Of a DNA stretch of 64,000 nucleotides, positions 20,474-29,871 are shown piece by piece; within the stretch, counting starts at the first letter, position 1; every line of letters starts with the position of its first letter. The stretch is from Hydractinia symbiolongicarpus (lineage: Eukaryota; Cnidaria; Hydrozoa; Anthoathecata; Hydractiniidae): NCBI RefSeq assembly GCF_029227915.1, contig NC_079880.1, positions 32,543,501-32,607,500 of the forward strand, given 5' to 3'. Below the pieces are notes generated by a model. It did not search any database, was not told the DNA's origin, and saw only the letters and a program-made list of their open reading frames with translations. Position numbers and translations under genes: made by a program.

Positions 20474-22949
20474 GTTTGATGGTGAAACAGTAAAGGCTAG
20501 CGACTTTTACCAACAGGCCTATGTGGCAAACATCGGTGACATTAAGCCAGATTATCTTACCCTATCAGACGCTGTGCCTTCAAACGGAAGACAAGTAAAA
20601 GGTGCAATATGTAATGTTCTAATAAAAGCCGATGAAATAAGCAATGTCTTACCAAGAGAAATGGATAATAATGGTGTAGTGCAAGTTGCGTTAAAGAAAA
20701 AACTGAATTTCAAATCTAACGTTTATTTAGAATCCGTAAGGCCAGATGTTATTCGGGAAGTTCTTTGTTATCTGAAACTGGTTAACCCTCTTTATTCAAA
20801 TATTGAAATTAATCTTACAAACATACCACCTTCCTGGATTAATTTAACATCTGAACATGAAACTGGGGAAAGTGAAAATGAAATGAACGTTGATTTTGCA
20901 ATAAAATCGACAACAAATAATAATATTGGTGATGTAAAATCCAAGATTGAAGATTACCTGGACAATAGCGAAGAAGAGAATGAAAACCCGTTAAACGAAT
21001 ATCGCTTGCCTTGCCAAGAAACGTCTTTTGTTCCAACTATTCCACATGACCAAATTGATGATGGAAATATTGTTATTGCTCCAGGAAAGAACAAATTTCC
21101 CATACCAATAATTTCTGATGAGCATTGTGAAGAACTTTCCCACCCCTATCTATTTCCAACAAGTAAATTCGGATATCACACAAAAAGACAAGTACCACTT
21201 TCCCCAACCAAGTATTTCAACCAAAGATTACTGAACTATAGACAGAAGTTTGCCTCTGATACTGACCATATATTCTTTGCTCATGCAGTGACTCAACATC
21301 TTAATTTAAATAGTCGCATAAACATCGCTATGCAAAATATTAAAGCAGATGGTCTTACAGCAGGAATGATGTCTGCGAATTTTAAAGAAAGAGTTAAGTC
21401 GTTTATAGCCAGTGACGACGCTTTCACGTTTATGAACACGTTGAAAGAAACTCCTGCATATTGGAAACGATTTCTCTTTGAAGTGTTGGCTATGGTAAAA
21501 CAGCTAGGACTTCCAACATTTTTTATGACTTTGTCCTGTGCAGACTTAAGATGGAATGAACTGGTTAAAATCATTACTAAATTAAAAGGTAATGACATAT
21601 CTGAAGAAGAAATCGAAAATCTAAATTATTATCAAAGAACAGAGATTCTTAACAGTAATCCAGTTCTTCTAGAAAGACATTTCCAATACAGAGTTGAGAC
21701 ATTTTTTAAAACCATAGTTGTCAACGGGCCATTAGGTAAAGTAAACTACTACGCGATTAGAGTTGAATTTCAGGTTAGAGGTAGCCCACACATCCACTCT
21801 TTATTATGGGTTGTCAATGCACCAATTTTAAGTAGCGATAACAAAAAAGAATATATTGCCTTTGTGGATAACATAGTTAAATGTCAGCTTCCTAATAAAG
21901 ACAGCAACCCAGATTTCTACAAACTAGTTTCGACATATCAAACACATTCTCATTCTAAATCTTGTCGTAAATATAAAAACATGAATTGTCGATACTCTTT
22001 CGGCAAGTTTTTTACAGACCGTACAATTGTTGCTGAGCCTTTACCTGATAACCTCTCAAAGAAAGAAAGAGAAACACAGTTAAAAAAAAGAAAGGCTATA
22101 CTAGAAAAAATAAAAACTTCCATAGATTCAAATTTGAATCCAAGATTAAATATTATTCTTCATCCAGATGAACCGAATTATAACCAACCTGGTACAATTG
22201 AACAAATCCTTCAAAGTTTAGCCATAACAAAAAAAGAATATGAAAACGCACTAAGCATCTCACCTGATACAGGATTTCAAATTCACTTCCAAAGGCTTCC
22301 AGATTCTTGTTTTATCAATAATTATTTTACTGAAGGTTTGAAGGCATGGGAAGCTAACATAGACATTCAACCTGTTCTTGATTATTATAAAGCAGTTTCT
22401 TACATGTCGGCTTATTTGTCGAAAGTTGTAAATGAATCTTCAGAGGCAATGAAAAAAGCTGCATCGCAGGCACTAGAAACTGGTGATTCATTATTTGAAC
22501 AGATGAAGTCAGTTGCAAATGCGTATCGAAATCATCGCGAAATGTCAGTTCAAGAAGCAGTAGCTACCATAATGCCAGAAATATGGTTACGAAAGACATT
22601 TCCAGCTGTAGTTTTTGCAAATAGTAACATTCCTGAGAAGCGATACAGGGTTTGTCGTAACGAAGAAGAAATTTTAAGTTTACCACCAGACAGTACGGAT
22701 ATTTTTAAACGAAACATGTTGGATAGATACATGGATAGACCAAATTTAGAATTTAAAAAAGGCAGATACCCCATGTTGGAACAAATGTGTGATGCTGAGT
22801 TCTTGTCAAGCTATTCTATGAAAATAAAACCGAAACCAGAAGATGAAAATGACAGTCAACCAGAAGTACTTAAAGAAATAATAGCTGAGATTCGCAATAA
22901 CGCTTGTGGCCGAGAGAACTGCCAATTAGCAACCTCGTTCCTAGATTAA
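20460..22949 (+). CDS. Chimeric 829-residue ORF: unknown N-terminus fused to Helitron Rep
   Basis: ATG at 20460. Residues 1-45 (MATFKFDGETVKASDFYQQA...) belong to the compact ORF cluster and I do not recognise them. From about residue 46 the Helitron N-terminal region and Rep follow without a lesion: HIH at 444-446 and YMSAYLSK at 648-655. The last 20 residues come from the end of the integrase element. The fusion point shares TAAAAGGTGCAAT between the partners. Unlike the copy at 9430-11906, this one keeps the 7 bases and the frame. Helicase and endonuclease are missing, so autonomous rolling-circle transposition is not expected. Expression is unknown. Confidence 0.75.
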   Translation: MATFKFDGETVKASDFYQQAYVANIGDIKPDYLTLSDAVPSNGRQVKGAICNVLIKADEISNVLPREMDNNGVVQVALKKKLNFKSNVYLESVRPDVIREVLCYLKLVNPLYSNIEINLTNIPPSWINLTSEHETGESENEMNVDFAIKSTTNNNIGDVKSKIEDYLDNSEEENENPLNEYRLPCQETSFVPTIPHDQIDDGNIVIAPGKNKFPIPIISDEHCEELSHPYLFPTSKFGYHTKRQVPLSPTKYFNQRLLNYRQKFASDTDHIFFAHAVTQHLNLNSRINIAMQNIKADGLTAGMMSANFKERVKSFIASDDAFTFMNTLKETPAYWKRFLFEVLAMVKQLGLPTFFMTLSCADLRWNELVKIITKLKGNDISEEEIENLNYYQRTEILNSNPVLLERHFQYRVETFFKTIVVNGPLGKVNYYAIRVEFQVRGSPHIHSLLWVVNAPILSSDNKKEYIAFVDNIVKCQLPNKDSNPDFYKLVSTYQTHSHSKSCRKYKNMNCRYSFGKFFTDRTIVAEPLPDNLSKKERETQLKKRKAILEKIKTSIDSNLNPRLNIILHPDEPNYNQPGTIEQILQSLAITKKEYENALSISPDTGFQIHFQRLPDSCFINNYFTEGLKAWEANIDIQPVLDYYKAVSYMSAYLSKVVNESSEAMKKAASQALETGDSLFEQMKSVANAYRNHREMSVQEAVATIMPEIWLRKTFPAVVFANSNIPEKRYRVCRNEEEILSLPPDSTDIFKRNMLDRYMDRPNLEFKKGRYPMLEQMCDAEFLSSYSMKIKPKPEDENDSQPEVLKEIIAEIRNNACGRENCQLATSFLD
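20596..22893 (+). repeat. Inverted duplicate of the Helitron Rep segment
   Basis: Reverse complement of 9501-11791 with about 99.5 percent identity and a 7-base length difference. Breakpoints are sharp and lie inside genes at both ends: TAAAAGG at 20596 and GAGATTC at 22893. Confidence 0.9.
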
Positions 22950-23010
22950 AAGTTACAGTTGGCGTAAGCGGGTGCTCCCTGGCCATGGATTTTAGTAGAT
23001 TTAGATAAAC

Positions 23011-24137
23011 ATGGCGTCTAAGTTGGGAGAAAAGGAGAAGTGGGAAAAGTTCTCTGTTGCAATGAAAACCAAACGTATGAAAGGCATGAAAGGAACAAAA
23101 TCGAATAATAGCAATACAGAAGAACTAAAAGGAGGAGGAAACATACTGAAAAACCAAGAATTGATCGTTCAACAGTTTGAGGCAAAGGTAAAGCTAAAAA
23201 ATATGAGAGGATCGGAGCTCAAGAGTTTGTGCCATACAAATATGACGAAATTACACTGCATAACATTAAAGAAGCTTGCCCCCGTCACTTTGAACATAGT
23301 TTACCAGCTGAAATGGCTTGCGATATATTGTCATCAGAAAGAGGACCATCATGCAGCAAAATATCCCACCTTACCAACTTCAAGCTGATTCATATCAGAT
23401 TTATTAAACAAAACATGTCCCACAAATTGCTATCCAAACCAAGTTATGATAGTGGCATTGAAAGCAGGGATTATATTAAAATTATAGTAACCCTTTTGAT
23501 TTCAATAAGTCTTTCAAGAGAAAACGGCACGACACCAGCAGCACAACAACAAGCTTGCCAGCAACAGTAATCTCTTGCCCTAGCAAAGTATGTTCATCTC
23601 CATGTTTTCCAAAAAGCATTTCAGTTGCTACCATGTTAAAAATGGGAAAGGTTATTAGAGAAGTGGAAAAGCCTTATGAAAAAATTGAAGTGTCATACTT
23701 CAACATCAACATTGATGCATATACATGGAGTCAGTCTAGTGCAATGGAATTCTTAATCGATGATAATCCATTTAGTCGGGGAGGCTTTCGCGAGGTATAT
23801 GGAGCAAAATCTAAAGATGGAAAAGAGTATGTTTTAAAAAAATTTCTAAATAGTTCATTGGAGACTATTGAACAATTGAATGAAACTTCAGCTACTAAAG
23901 AAAATGTAGAAAGCTTTGCAAGAAGAGCAATTCAAACACACATCTTAGCAAAAAACTTCACAGAACAGTTTAGAACAAGCAAAGTACGTTAATAATGATG
24001 GAACAATTATTGATGATGTCAGAACCGAACTAGTGTTAAAGGCTGAGTGTTTATCTCATTATTCTTATCAAAAACCTAAAGCAGAATTATTGCTTTTTGA
24101 CATTCAGGGCTGTGAGGGTATGGTAGGGAAGTGTAAA
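23011..24137 (+). pseudogene. Alpha-kinase-like gene in the TIR element
   Basis: ATG at 23011. Residues 1-70 are basic (MASKLGEKEKWEKFS...), then a frameshift near 23227, an NIKEACPRHFEH segment, a frameshift near 23487, and the kinase frame from about 23555. That frame has NPFSRGGFREVYGAK, YVLKKF, then after a shift near 23985 KYVNNDGTIIDDV and LLLFDIQGCEG. The Gly loop, Lys and DxQG are hallmarks of the alpha-kinase (eEF2K/MHCK) fold. The expected continuation after DxQG (the LTDPQ-type zinc-binding tail) is missing. Three frameshifts make this copy inactive. The gene converges with the integrase. Confidence 0.6.
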
Positions 24138-24155
24138 AAATAATGTCCTTACTCC

Positions 24156-24896
24156 TCATACCTGATTACTTGTTGAAGGACCATATATCACACTGTCAGT
24201 TGCATCTTCAAGGTCATTGTGATTCCTTCTCAGATAAGCATGCATTGTAGACAGGATAACAGTTTCACTTCCCTTATCTATCCGTATATATGCAGGCAAT
24301 GTACGAGTTTGGTACAGGTACTCAAGGTACCATTTAGCCACGATTTCTGGTTTAGAATTTGAGATCCACGTTTTCAACCACAATAGCTTTCTACTTGAGG
24401 TGTCAATACACCCATATACTGCTATAGGAAACGTGGCATTTTGATACTCCATAAGTTTGTCATGAAAATTTAGAGATAACACCCAGTCTGAGCCTTTTGT
24501 AGTGAAATGTTCTTTCTCTTTTTTTTGTCGTTTACCAGGACGGCGTTCCTCCAATTGTTCAGGCACGAGGTCAAACATTGTATTATGCACCAAATCTCGC
24601 GGAACTTTTAAGTCGTATTTTTGTCGTATTTTTTGGTGCATTGCACGGTATCCTAAAAGATTTCCAGGATCCTTAAGTTCTTTTTTCACTGCCTGTTTTG
24701 CATGATCGATCGTAACGTTTTTATCAATGTAGTAGATCTTAAAGTATCTGAGCCTGCGATCTAATGTTCTTAAGCTCCAATCGTAGCTTGGGTAATCTCT
24801 TTCCACAAAATTTAGAATTTTATTTCTTAGGATATTCTGCTTGACAAAGTTACTTAAATCAGTTTTAAGCTGCGTGTTGCTGCACCATTCAGCCAT
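24156..24896 (-). CDS. rve-type integrase/transposase (first exon or truncated)
   Basis: 246 residues from ATG at 24896. An N-terminal helix-turn-helix-like part (SYDWSLRTLDRRLRYFKI), GYRAMHQKIRQKYDL, and a DDE core with YGCIDTSSRKLLWL (first Asp) and IRIDKGSET (second Asp). The frame ends just after GPSTSNQ, where related proteins continue with the catalytic Glu segment (xERWW). The DNA there reads TCAG|GTATGAG, a good splice donor, so the last catalytic residue may be on a lost or distant exon. The 3' end lies against the alpha-kinase gene, leaving no room for that exon within the element. Confidence 0.7.
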   Translation of the reverse strand: MAEWCSNTQLKTDLSNFVKQNILRNKILNFVERDYPSYDWSLRTLDRRLRYFKIYYIDKNVTIDHAKQAVKKELKDPGNLLGYRAMHQKIRQKYDLKVPRDLVHNTMFDLVPEQLEERRPGKRQKKEKEHFTTKGSDWVLSLNFHDKLMEYQNATFPIAVYGCIDTSSRKLLWLKTWISNSKPEIVAKWYLEYLYQTRTLPAYIRIDKGSETVILSTMHAYLRRNHNDLEDATDSVIYGPSTSNQV

Positions 24897-25098
24897 GTTT
24901 GTTTATGATTATTACCCAGAACAATGCATTGAATTTAAAAAAAAATAGATTTAAATTTTTCATGGCAGTTCTCGGCCAATGGACACTTTAAATTCAATTT
25001 GATTTTTTGTTTGTTTGTTTTTAACATTAAATTTAAAATTAATTTAAAATAAAACTTGGATTTAAATTTTCTTTTTCTTTTTTTTTTTTGAATATTTA

Positions 25099-25345
25099 TG
25101 ATGGCACCGAAGGGTCAAACTTCCATACAAAAAAATTTAGACTTCTATTAAAAAAAAATTAGACTTCTGTTTAAAAAAACAAAAACTTCTATACAAATAA
25201 TTGAAATAACTATCATTTAAAAAAATGTAAAATTCTATTCATAATAATAAAAACTTTTATTAAAAAAAAATTAAAAAACTTCTGTAAAAAAAATTGCGAA
25301 CTTCTATAAAAAGCTTTGGAACTTCTATAACTTTTTTTGAAAGGT
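25099..25345 (+). repeat. Subterminal array of about 15-bp repeats, left side of the second integrase element
   Basis: Degenerate direct repeats of AACTTCTATAAAAAA (about 12 units) follow GATGGCACCGAAGGGTCA. The same arrangement in reverse orientation is at 27760-28010. Inverted subterminal arrays of this kind are typical transposase-binding regions of DNA transposons. Confidence 0.65.
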
Positions 25346-25390
25346 TCTATCGGCTACCGTAAAAATAATGATACCAAATTATAAACAAAC

Positions 25391-25657
25391 ATGGACGCCG
25401 TGCTGGAGCAAATTGTACGCAGCCAGGTAGAATCGTACATGATGAATACTTCAAAGTCAGCAGCAAATAGTTATTGTAATGCCAACAACCCCGATGACGG
25501 TTCTTCAAGTAGTGCTAACAAAAAACGGAAAACAGAAACTCGTCTTGGCAATTTATTGTCAAGAGTTCGTCAAAAGGCCTCATCATCCTCTTTGAAAAGT
25601 TACACACCTCGAAAGATAAAAAAAGTACAAGTGAAAACGGAGCGATATAATATATAA
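25391..25657 (+). CDS. Small basic protein of unknown function
   Basis: 88 residues from ATG (MDAVLEQIVRSQVES...). It is Ser/Asn-rich in the middle and Lys/Arg-rich at the end (KKRKTETRLGN, PRKIKKVQVK, a possible nuclear localisation signal). I do not recognise it. It lies just inside the left subterminal array of the second integrase element, so it may be an accessory protein of that element or a first exon. Confidence 0.35.
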   Translation: MDAVLEQIVRSQVESYMMNTSKSAANSYCNANNPDDGSSSSANKKRKTETRLGNLLSRVRQKASSSSLKSYTPRKIKKVQVKTERYNI

Positions 25658-25738
25658 GCAGTCATCTGAATGGGAGATGGACATCATTTAAACTGACTTT
25701 GGATCCTTTTTTGTTTTGTTGTTATGTTTGAACTGAGA

Positions 25739-26334
25739 CGTGACACAAAAATAAGTTTGGTTAGTGTCCTCCGACCGAACGTCCGTTGAGAAAAAAAAAT
25801 GCACTTTTTTGATTCGGGTGTCCGAATTTCCAATAGAATGATGAAACAAGCAAAGGAAAATCTACTACCAACATTCTTATCTTTTTTTTCTTCGACTCAC
25901 CTCGCAACCACGCCGCGATGTTTTCTGATTATAAATTGCCTCTAAACTGGCTCAGCGAGCCCCCTTCTTTCTTTTCGCACAAGCCCTGGGATAAACTTCC
26001 CGATAATTTTTGAAAGAATCTTCAATTCGCGCGCTCGTAAAAATACCTTAACGGCCTTTTTATGCCGGCCGTAAGTGTACTGTTAATTTTTGCAAGGTGG
26101 TGGGCGTCACACCAAATTTCTCGAGTGGCGCAATTATGCCCGTGTAAAAAGGGCCGGTAAAGGTAGTTTGAGTGAATGATCAAACATGACGGCAGCTGAC
26201 TTCGATTATGCCAGATGTTTTAGCAAAACAATGTAACCTTTCTTGAAAAAAATGCATGATTTTTTTATGGCCGACCGACCGACCGACCGAGCGAACCTCT
26301 TCTGAACACTAACCAAACATTTTTTTGTGTCACG
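25739..26334. mobile_element. MITE with about 30-base terminal inverted repeats
   Basis: The left end CGTGACACAAAAATAAGTTT at 25739 continues with GGTTAGTGT. The right end read in reverse from 26334 gives CGTGACACAAAAAAATGTTT followed by GGTTAGTGT. The subterminal regions also match: (GACC)n at 26272-26292 and CCGACCGAACG near 25770. It is non-coding and nested inside the second integrase element, which disconnects that element's small ORF from its integrase. Confidence 0.65.
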
Positions 26335-26712
26335 CCTGACAGACAATAGAGTTTCCAGTATTCTGTTTTGTTAACTTTTTTTATACAATTTCTAAGAGGG
26401 TTTTTAGGTGCAATAAAAAACTTGTTTCGATTTATTTTTATTGTGTTTTTTTTTTATCAATTGTATGAATATCTGGGAAAATTGAAGAATGCCTAAAATT
26501 ATGAAGGGGTCTGTTTCACACTTCGATATTAAACACGTAATACTAAATTTGGATTAAAAAAAAGTTTAAACAGTTAACTATGTTCTATGAATACTGTACG
26601 ATCTTTGATAAGTACATGTACAGACGTAACGCATCCGAAACAACATTAAGAAAGTCCCATCCATTTTGCTGCATCAAAGTTTGTGCGAACTCCTTGAACT
26701 CGGGGAAACATC
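26335..26712. other. AT-rich interval without a gene
   Basis: It lies between the nested MITE and the stop of the second integrase. No coding region or clear repeat seen; probably the 3' untranslated part of the element. Confidence 0.5.
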
Positions 26713-27720
26713 TTAAACTGTGTTGTGGGTAACGCATGGATAAAATTGTTCAATTTCATCAGCATCTACGTTTATTAGGCAATCAGTGGAATGATACAAA
26801 TGTGGCAAGTAATACATTACATCCGGTCTTCCACGAGGGCCAGGGTTCCTACTCTTAGAAATAATGTGTGAATTCCACTCATCCCGAACAGTCTGTAACC
26901 CCTTGCGGATTAACGGCATAAAGCAAAAACGTATGCAGTCGACTAACACAGGATCGGAAATTTTCACCAACCAATGCGATCACGCTGTAAGGTAGACCAG
27001 TAGGACTCAATTCTTTGATTTTCCGGGGAAGAGATAATACTAAAAGAGCCCAAGCTGTTTTGACTGTCAGTTGAAATATGTAAATAAACATGAATTGGCT
27101 CAATCAAAGAATGTTCGGTACCATCATCAGCCTTGATTTGACTGGGTATGCCTCCCAATTTCTTGATCGAGTCTAAATAAAATTTTGCTACGATTTCCGG
27201 GAGTTTATTGGAGGATACCACTTCAATCCAGATTAATTTTCTCGAGAAGCCATCAATACAACCGTGGATCGAAAACCCAAAGGGTTTCAATTTGTCATGA
27301 CCGTCAATGTGCCGTGCGTAATTAGGCCCTCGTGAAACATATTTGCGTCTGTGAAGTCGTCTGTTTTTTCGAAGAATTACATCAATCTTACGTCTTCGTG
27401 ACGGCAAATAATTGACCTAGACATCATTGCTGCTCGCATTCTACGATAACCTAAGGTGGAACCACTACCATTCATCTCCCGCTGGATTGCTTGAACAAGT
27501 TCCTGATTTTAATTACGATTTCCTTCTAAAGCTCTACGTTTCAAGCCATGCTGTCTGAGTCTTCGTTTAAGAATCGATAAACTAATTTCAATCCCATGAA
27601 CATGTTTCAATAACCCAATTATTTTAGAACATGAAAAGCCTTTTACAAAATAATCTCGGATGACATCCATCCTTCCTCTTCAGCTCTTCCTCATATCATC
27701 TCTATTTGGCTTGATCAAGA
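26713..27720 (-). pseudogene. Second rve-type integrase/transposase, degraded
   Basis: Reading down from about 27700: DVIRDYFVKGFSCSKIIGLL and SLSILKRRLRQHGLKRRALE (helix-turn-helix region), a frameshift, then ELVQAIQREMNGSGSTLGYR and a further shift. The core (27407-26964) has HIDGHDKLKPFGF, HGCIDGFSRKLIW (Asp), IKADDGTEH (Asp) and NQRIESYW (Glu), so the DDE triad survives. A last shift leads to the C-terminal part VDCIRFCFMPLIRK, EWNSHIISKSRN and GRPDVMYYLPHLY (26970-26713). At least three frameshifts. It is distinct in sequence from the 24156-24896 integrase but belongs to the same broad family. Confidence 0.7.
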
Positions 27721-27759
27721 ATTTTCAAGTTTCAAAAACGGTTGATTGAAAAATAAATA

Positions 27760-28010
27760 AATTGTGTTATAAAAGTTTCAAAAACAATTTGCAGAAGTTT
27801 TTCTAAGTTTTTATAGAAGTTTCAAAATTTTTTGCAGAAGTTCCAAAAATTTTTGTAGAAGTTCCAAAAACGTTTCCAAAACCTTGAGAGATTTTATAAA
27901 AGTTTCAGTTTTTTGTATGGAAGTTTCAATTTTTATATGGAAGTTTCAATTGTTTGTATAGAAGTTTCATTTTTTTGTATGGAAGTGTGACCCTTCAGTG
28001 CCATCGCAAA
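27760..28010 (-). repeat. Subterminal array, right side of the second integrase element
   Basis: Inverted counterpart of 25099-25345: repeats of GAAACTTCTATAAAAA read on the minus strand, ending at GCGATGGCACTGAAGGGTCA. The terminal motif at 28021-28036 lies just outside it. Confidence 0.65.
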
Positions 28011-28020
28011 TATTTTTTGA

Positions 28021-28036
28021 TGGCAGCTCTCGGCCA
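28021..28036. repeat. Terminal motif TGGCAGCTCTCGGCCA
   Basis: Same motif as at 24963-24978 (one difference) and near 6741 and 6872. It is probably the outer terminus of the second integrase element. The matching left terminus next to 25099 is not recognisable. Confidence 0.5.
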
Positions 28037-29180
28037 CCATACAGCTCTTGTTCAGCTCTAAAATACTTTGCTTTTTTTACTCAAAAAACAGGCGGTTTTG
28101 AAAATATAGCATATTTAGTGTTACAATAGCTGTTTTATGACTGATTTATCTATTTTTAAGCATGATAGATCAATAACTCGATATTTCCTCACTTTCCGCG
28201 TCAGAAAAAGCAAAGTTCTATAGCCAAAGATATAACAAGAAGCCCTGGGGGCTCTAAGAATTTCCGCTCGCTACCAAAATATTTGATGAAAACCTGCTAA
28301 TTCGTTGTGTTATTGTGCTAAACATTTGAGGAGGTTTGGTGCATGAACCTCTGAAGATAAAGCACACAAGTGACATTATATCTTACAACAAACGCAAACA
28401 AAACGAAACGTGTCATAATAAACTCACATTTTAAAATAAATTGCTAACAAAAAATACAGCCTAACATTCATGGTAAGTCTTGCGATTGAAACGTTTATGG
28501 TCTTAAACGGCATTTAGTTGACAAAAAATCAAAATTTTGCTGTGACCATCATTTTCAGCATACTTTTTTTATTAACTGTGCCAAATTTTGTTGAAAACAA
28601 ATTTTGTCCTGAAACATCATTTAGATGAGTTCCCAGTAGTTGGGGAGCTTGGATGCGAAGTTTACATCTGTGACGGAGGAACGTGTAATCCCAGGGTCGA
28701 TTTTTTCTCAAAAAATGCTCCAAAAGAAAAAAACGACGGTTTTAAAGAATTTCCTACGCCTTCGGGCGCGGAAATTCAATTATCGCAACAAACTTATTTT
28801 CGTACAATTTTGAGAAGATGGAGGGGAGTATTCGACAAAAATATATACCGTTACGACTGAAAATTTTATTTCGAGAAAAAGAAAATTAAAGATCTTTGCT
28901 TTTACCTGCAAAAATCATGATGAAGGAATGTTACACCCACTTAAACGTTATGAATAATTTAACGTCATGAATATTCTTTTTTTATTAATTTATTCATGAA
29001 AATTAAAGGTAAAGCGTTTTCGCCGAATTTTGGGTCTTGTTATTGTTAAACAGTCAAAAAAGGCATAGACAATAACTAATAATAAATTTGTGTAAATTAT
29101 TAAAGTGTAAACGTTTCCTATGTTATATGTGTAGAGATGCAATTTTTTATTCGTTCTGCATAACTTTCTTTAATTATCAT
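28037..29180. other. Interval without an identified gene; contains a shared hairpin
   Basis: A hairpin AGCCC-TGG-GGGCT lies at 28241-28253 within AACAAGAAGCCCTGGGGGCT, matching the context at 6975-7006. The open frame at 28588-28860 starts at TTG and shows no domain I know. The rest is AT-rich. Confidence 0.4.
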
Positions 29181-29182
29181 AC

Positions 29183-29186
29183 AGAA

Positions 29187-29265
<79 letters not shown>
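29183..29265 (+). repeat. (AAT)n/(AAAT)n microsatellite, 3' tail of the CR1-like element
   Basis: AATAAATAAATAAAT followed by about 22 AAT units. On the minus strand it follows GGAGCTGAAATATAACCG, a typical end of CR1/L2-type elements, so it is most likely the repeat tail of the element at 29190-33190. Confidence 0.7.
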
Positions 29266-29267
<2 letters not shown>

Positions 29268-29871
29268 GCGGTTATATTTCAGCTCCATAATTGTACAAAA
29301 TGGCTCTTCTCCTGAAATAACATATGATATTCGTATGTACATAAAGGTTAATATATAAAACAAAAAAAACAAAAAAAAAAAAAAACGAAAGTTCATAATA
29401 TAGTATGTTTCACAAAAAGTATTAGGAAGAGAATTATAGAAGAGATCAAGTAGTAGCAAGATGGATAATTATGTGAAACATACTAGCTATTGTTCTAAAA
29501 CGAGTTGTTGAAAATGCGAAACAAAAACAAAACTGGCGGATTAGGAATGATAAAATATAGAGAAAATAGTGACTTGGAAAAAAGAGAGATTCTGATAAAG
29601 TAGGTAGTCGAAAATCTTATTGATTGTGCAGACCTTATAAAATATAGTCATATAATTCACTAACATATTTAAACTGAAACTCATGTTTTTTACAGTTTGC
29701 ATTAAAACCCAGTAAGTACTAAAACAGTTGTAAACAGAGGCAAAGTTGGACTAGGTTTTAATGCATACTGTAGAGAGCCTGCCTATGGTGCTCAATGAAG
29801 AATAGTGGTAGCAGTGGCGAGGTTAAATAAAATAAAATTGATTGGCAAATAATAGGTAGAAGACAAAAAGG

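Larger units (their letters stand above)
22907..24978. mobile_element. TIR element carrying an alpha-kinase gene and an integrase gene
   Basis: The left end TGGCCGAGAGAACTGCCA (22907-22924) and the right end TGGCAGTTCTCGGCCA (24963-24978) are inverted copies of each other, apart from one GA. Inside, an alpha-kinase gene (plus strand) and an rve-type integrase (minus strand) converge with about 20 bases between them. I did not see a convincing target-site duplication. The integrase family is close to IS3EU-like or Ginger-like eukaryotic transposases; I cannot settle which. Confidence 0.6.

Noticed and set aside
25099-25345. CRISPR-like regularly spaced repeats
   Set aside because: Units are degenerate, about 15 bases with no unique spacers, in an intron-bearing eukaryotic genome; they are subterminal transposon repeats.
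28588-28860. 90-residue plus-strand ORF (GGTCNPRVDFF)
   Set aside because: Starts at TTG, overlaps an equally open minus-strand frame, and I know no matching family.
29118-29459. 113-residue ORF with a poly-Tyr run
   Set aside because: It is the translation of the AAT microsatellite tail.
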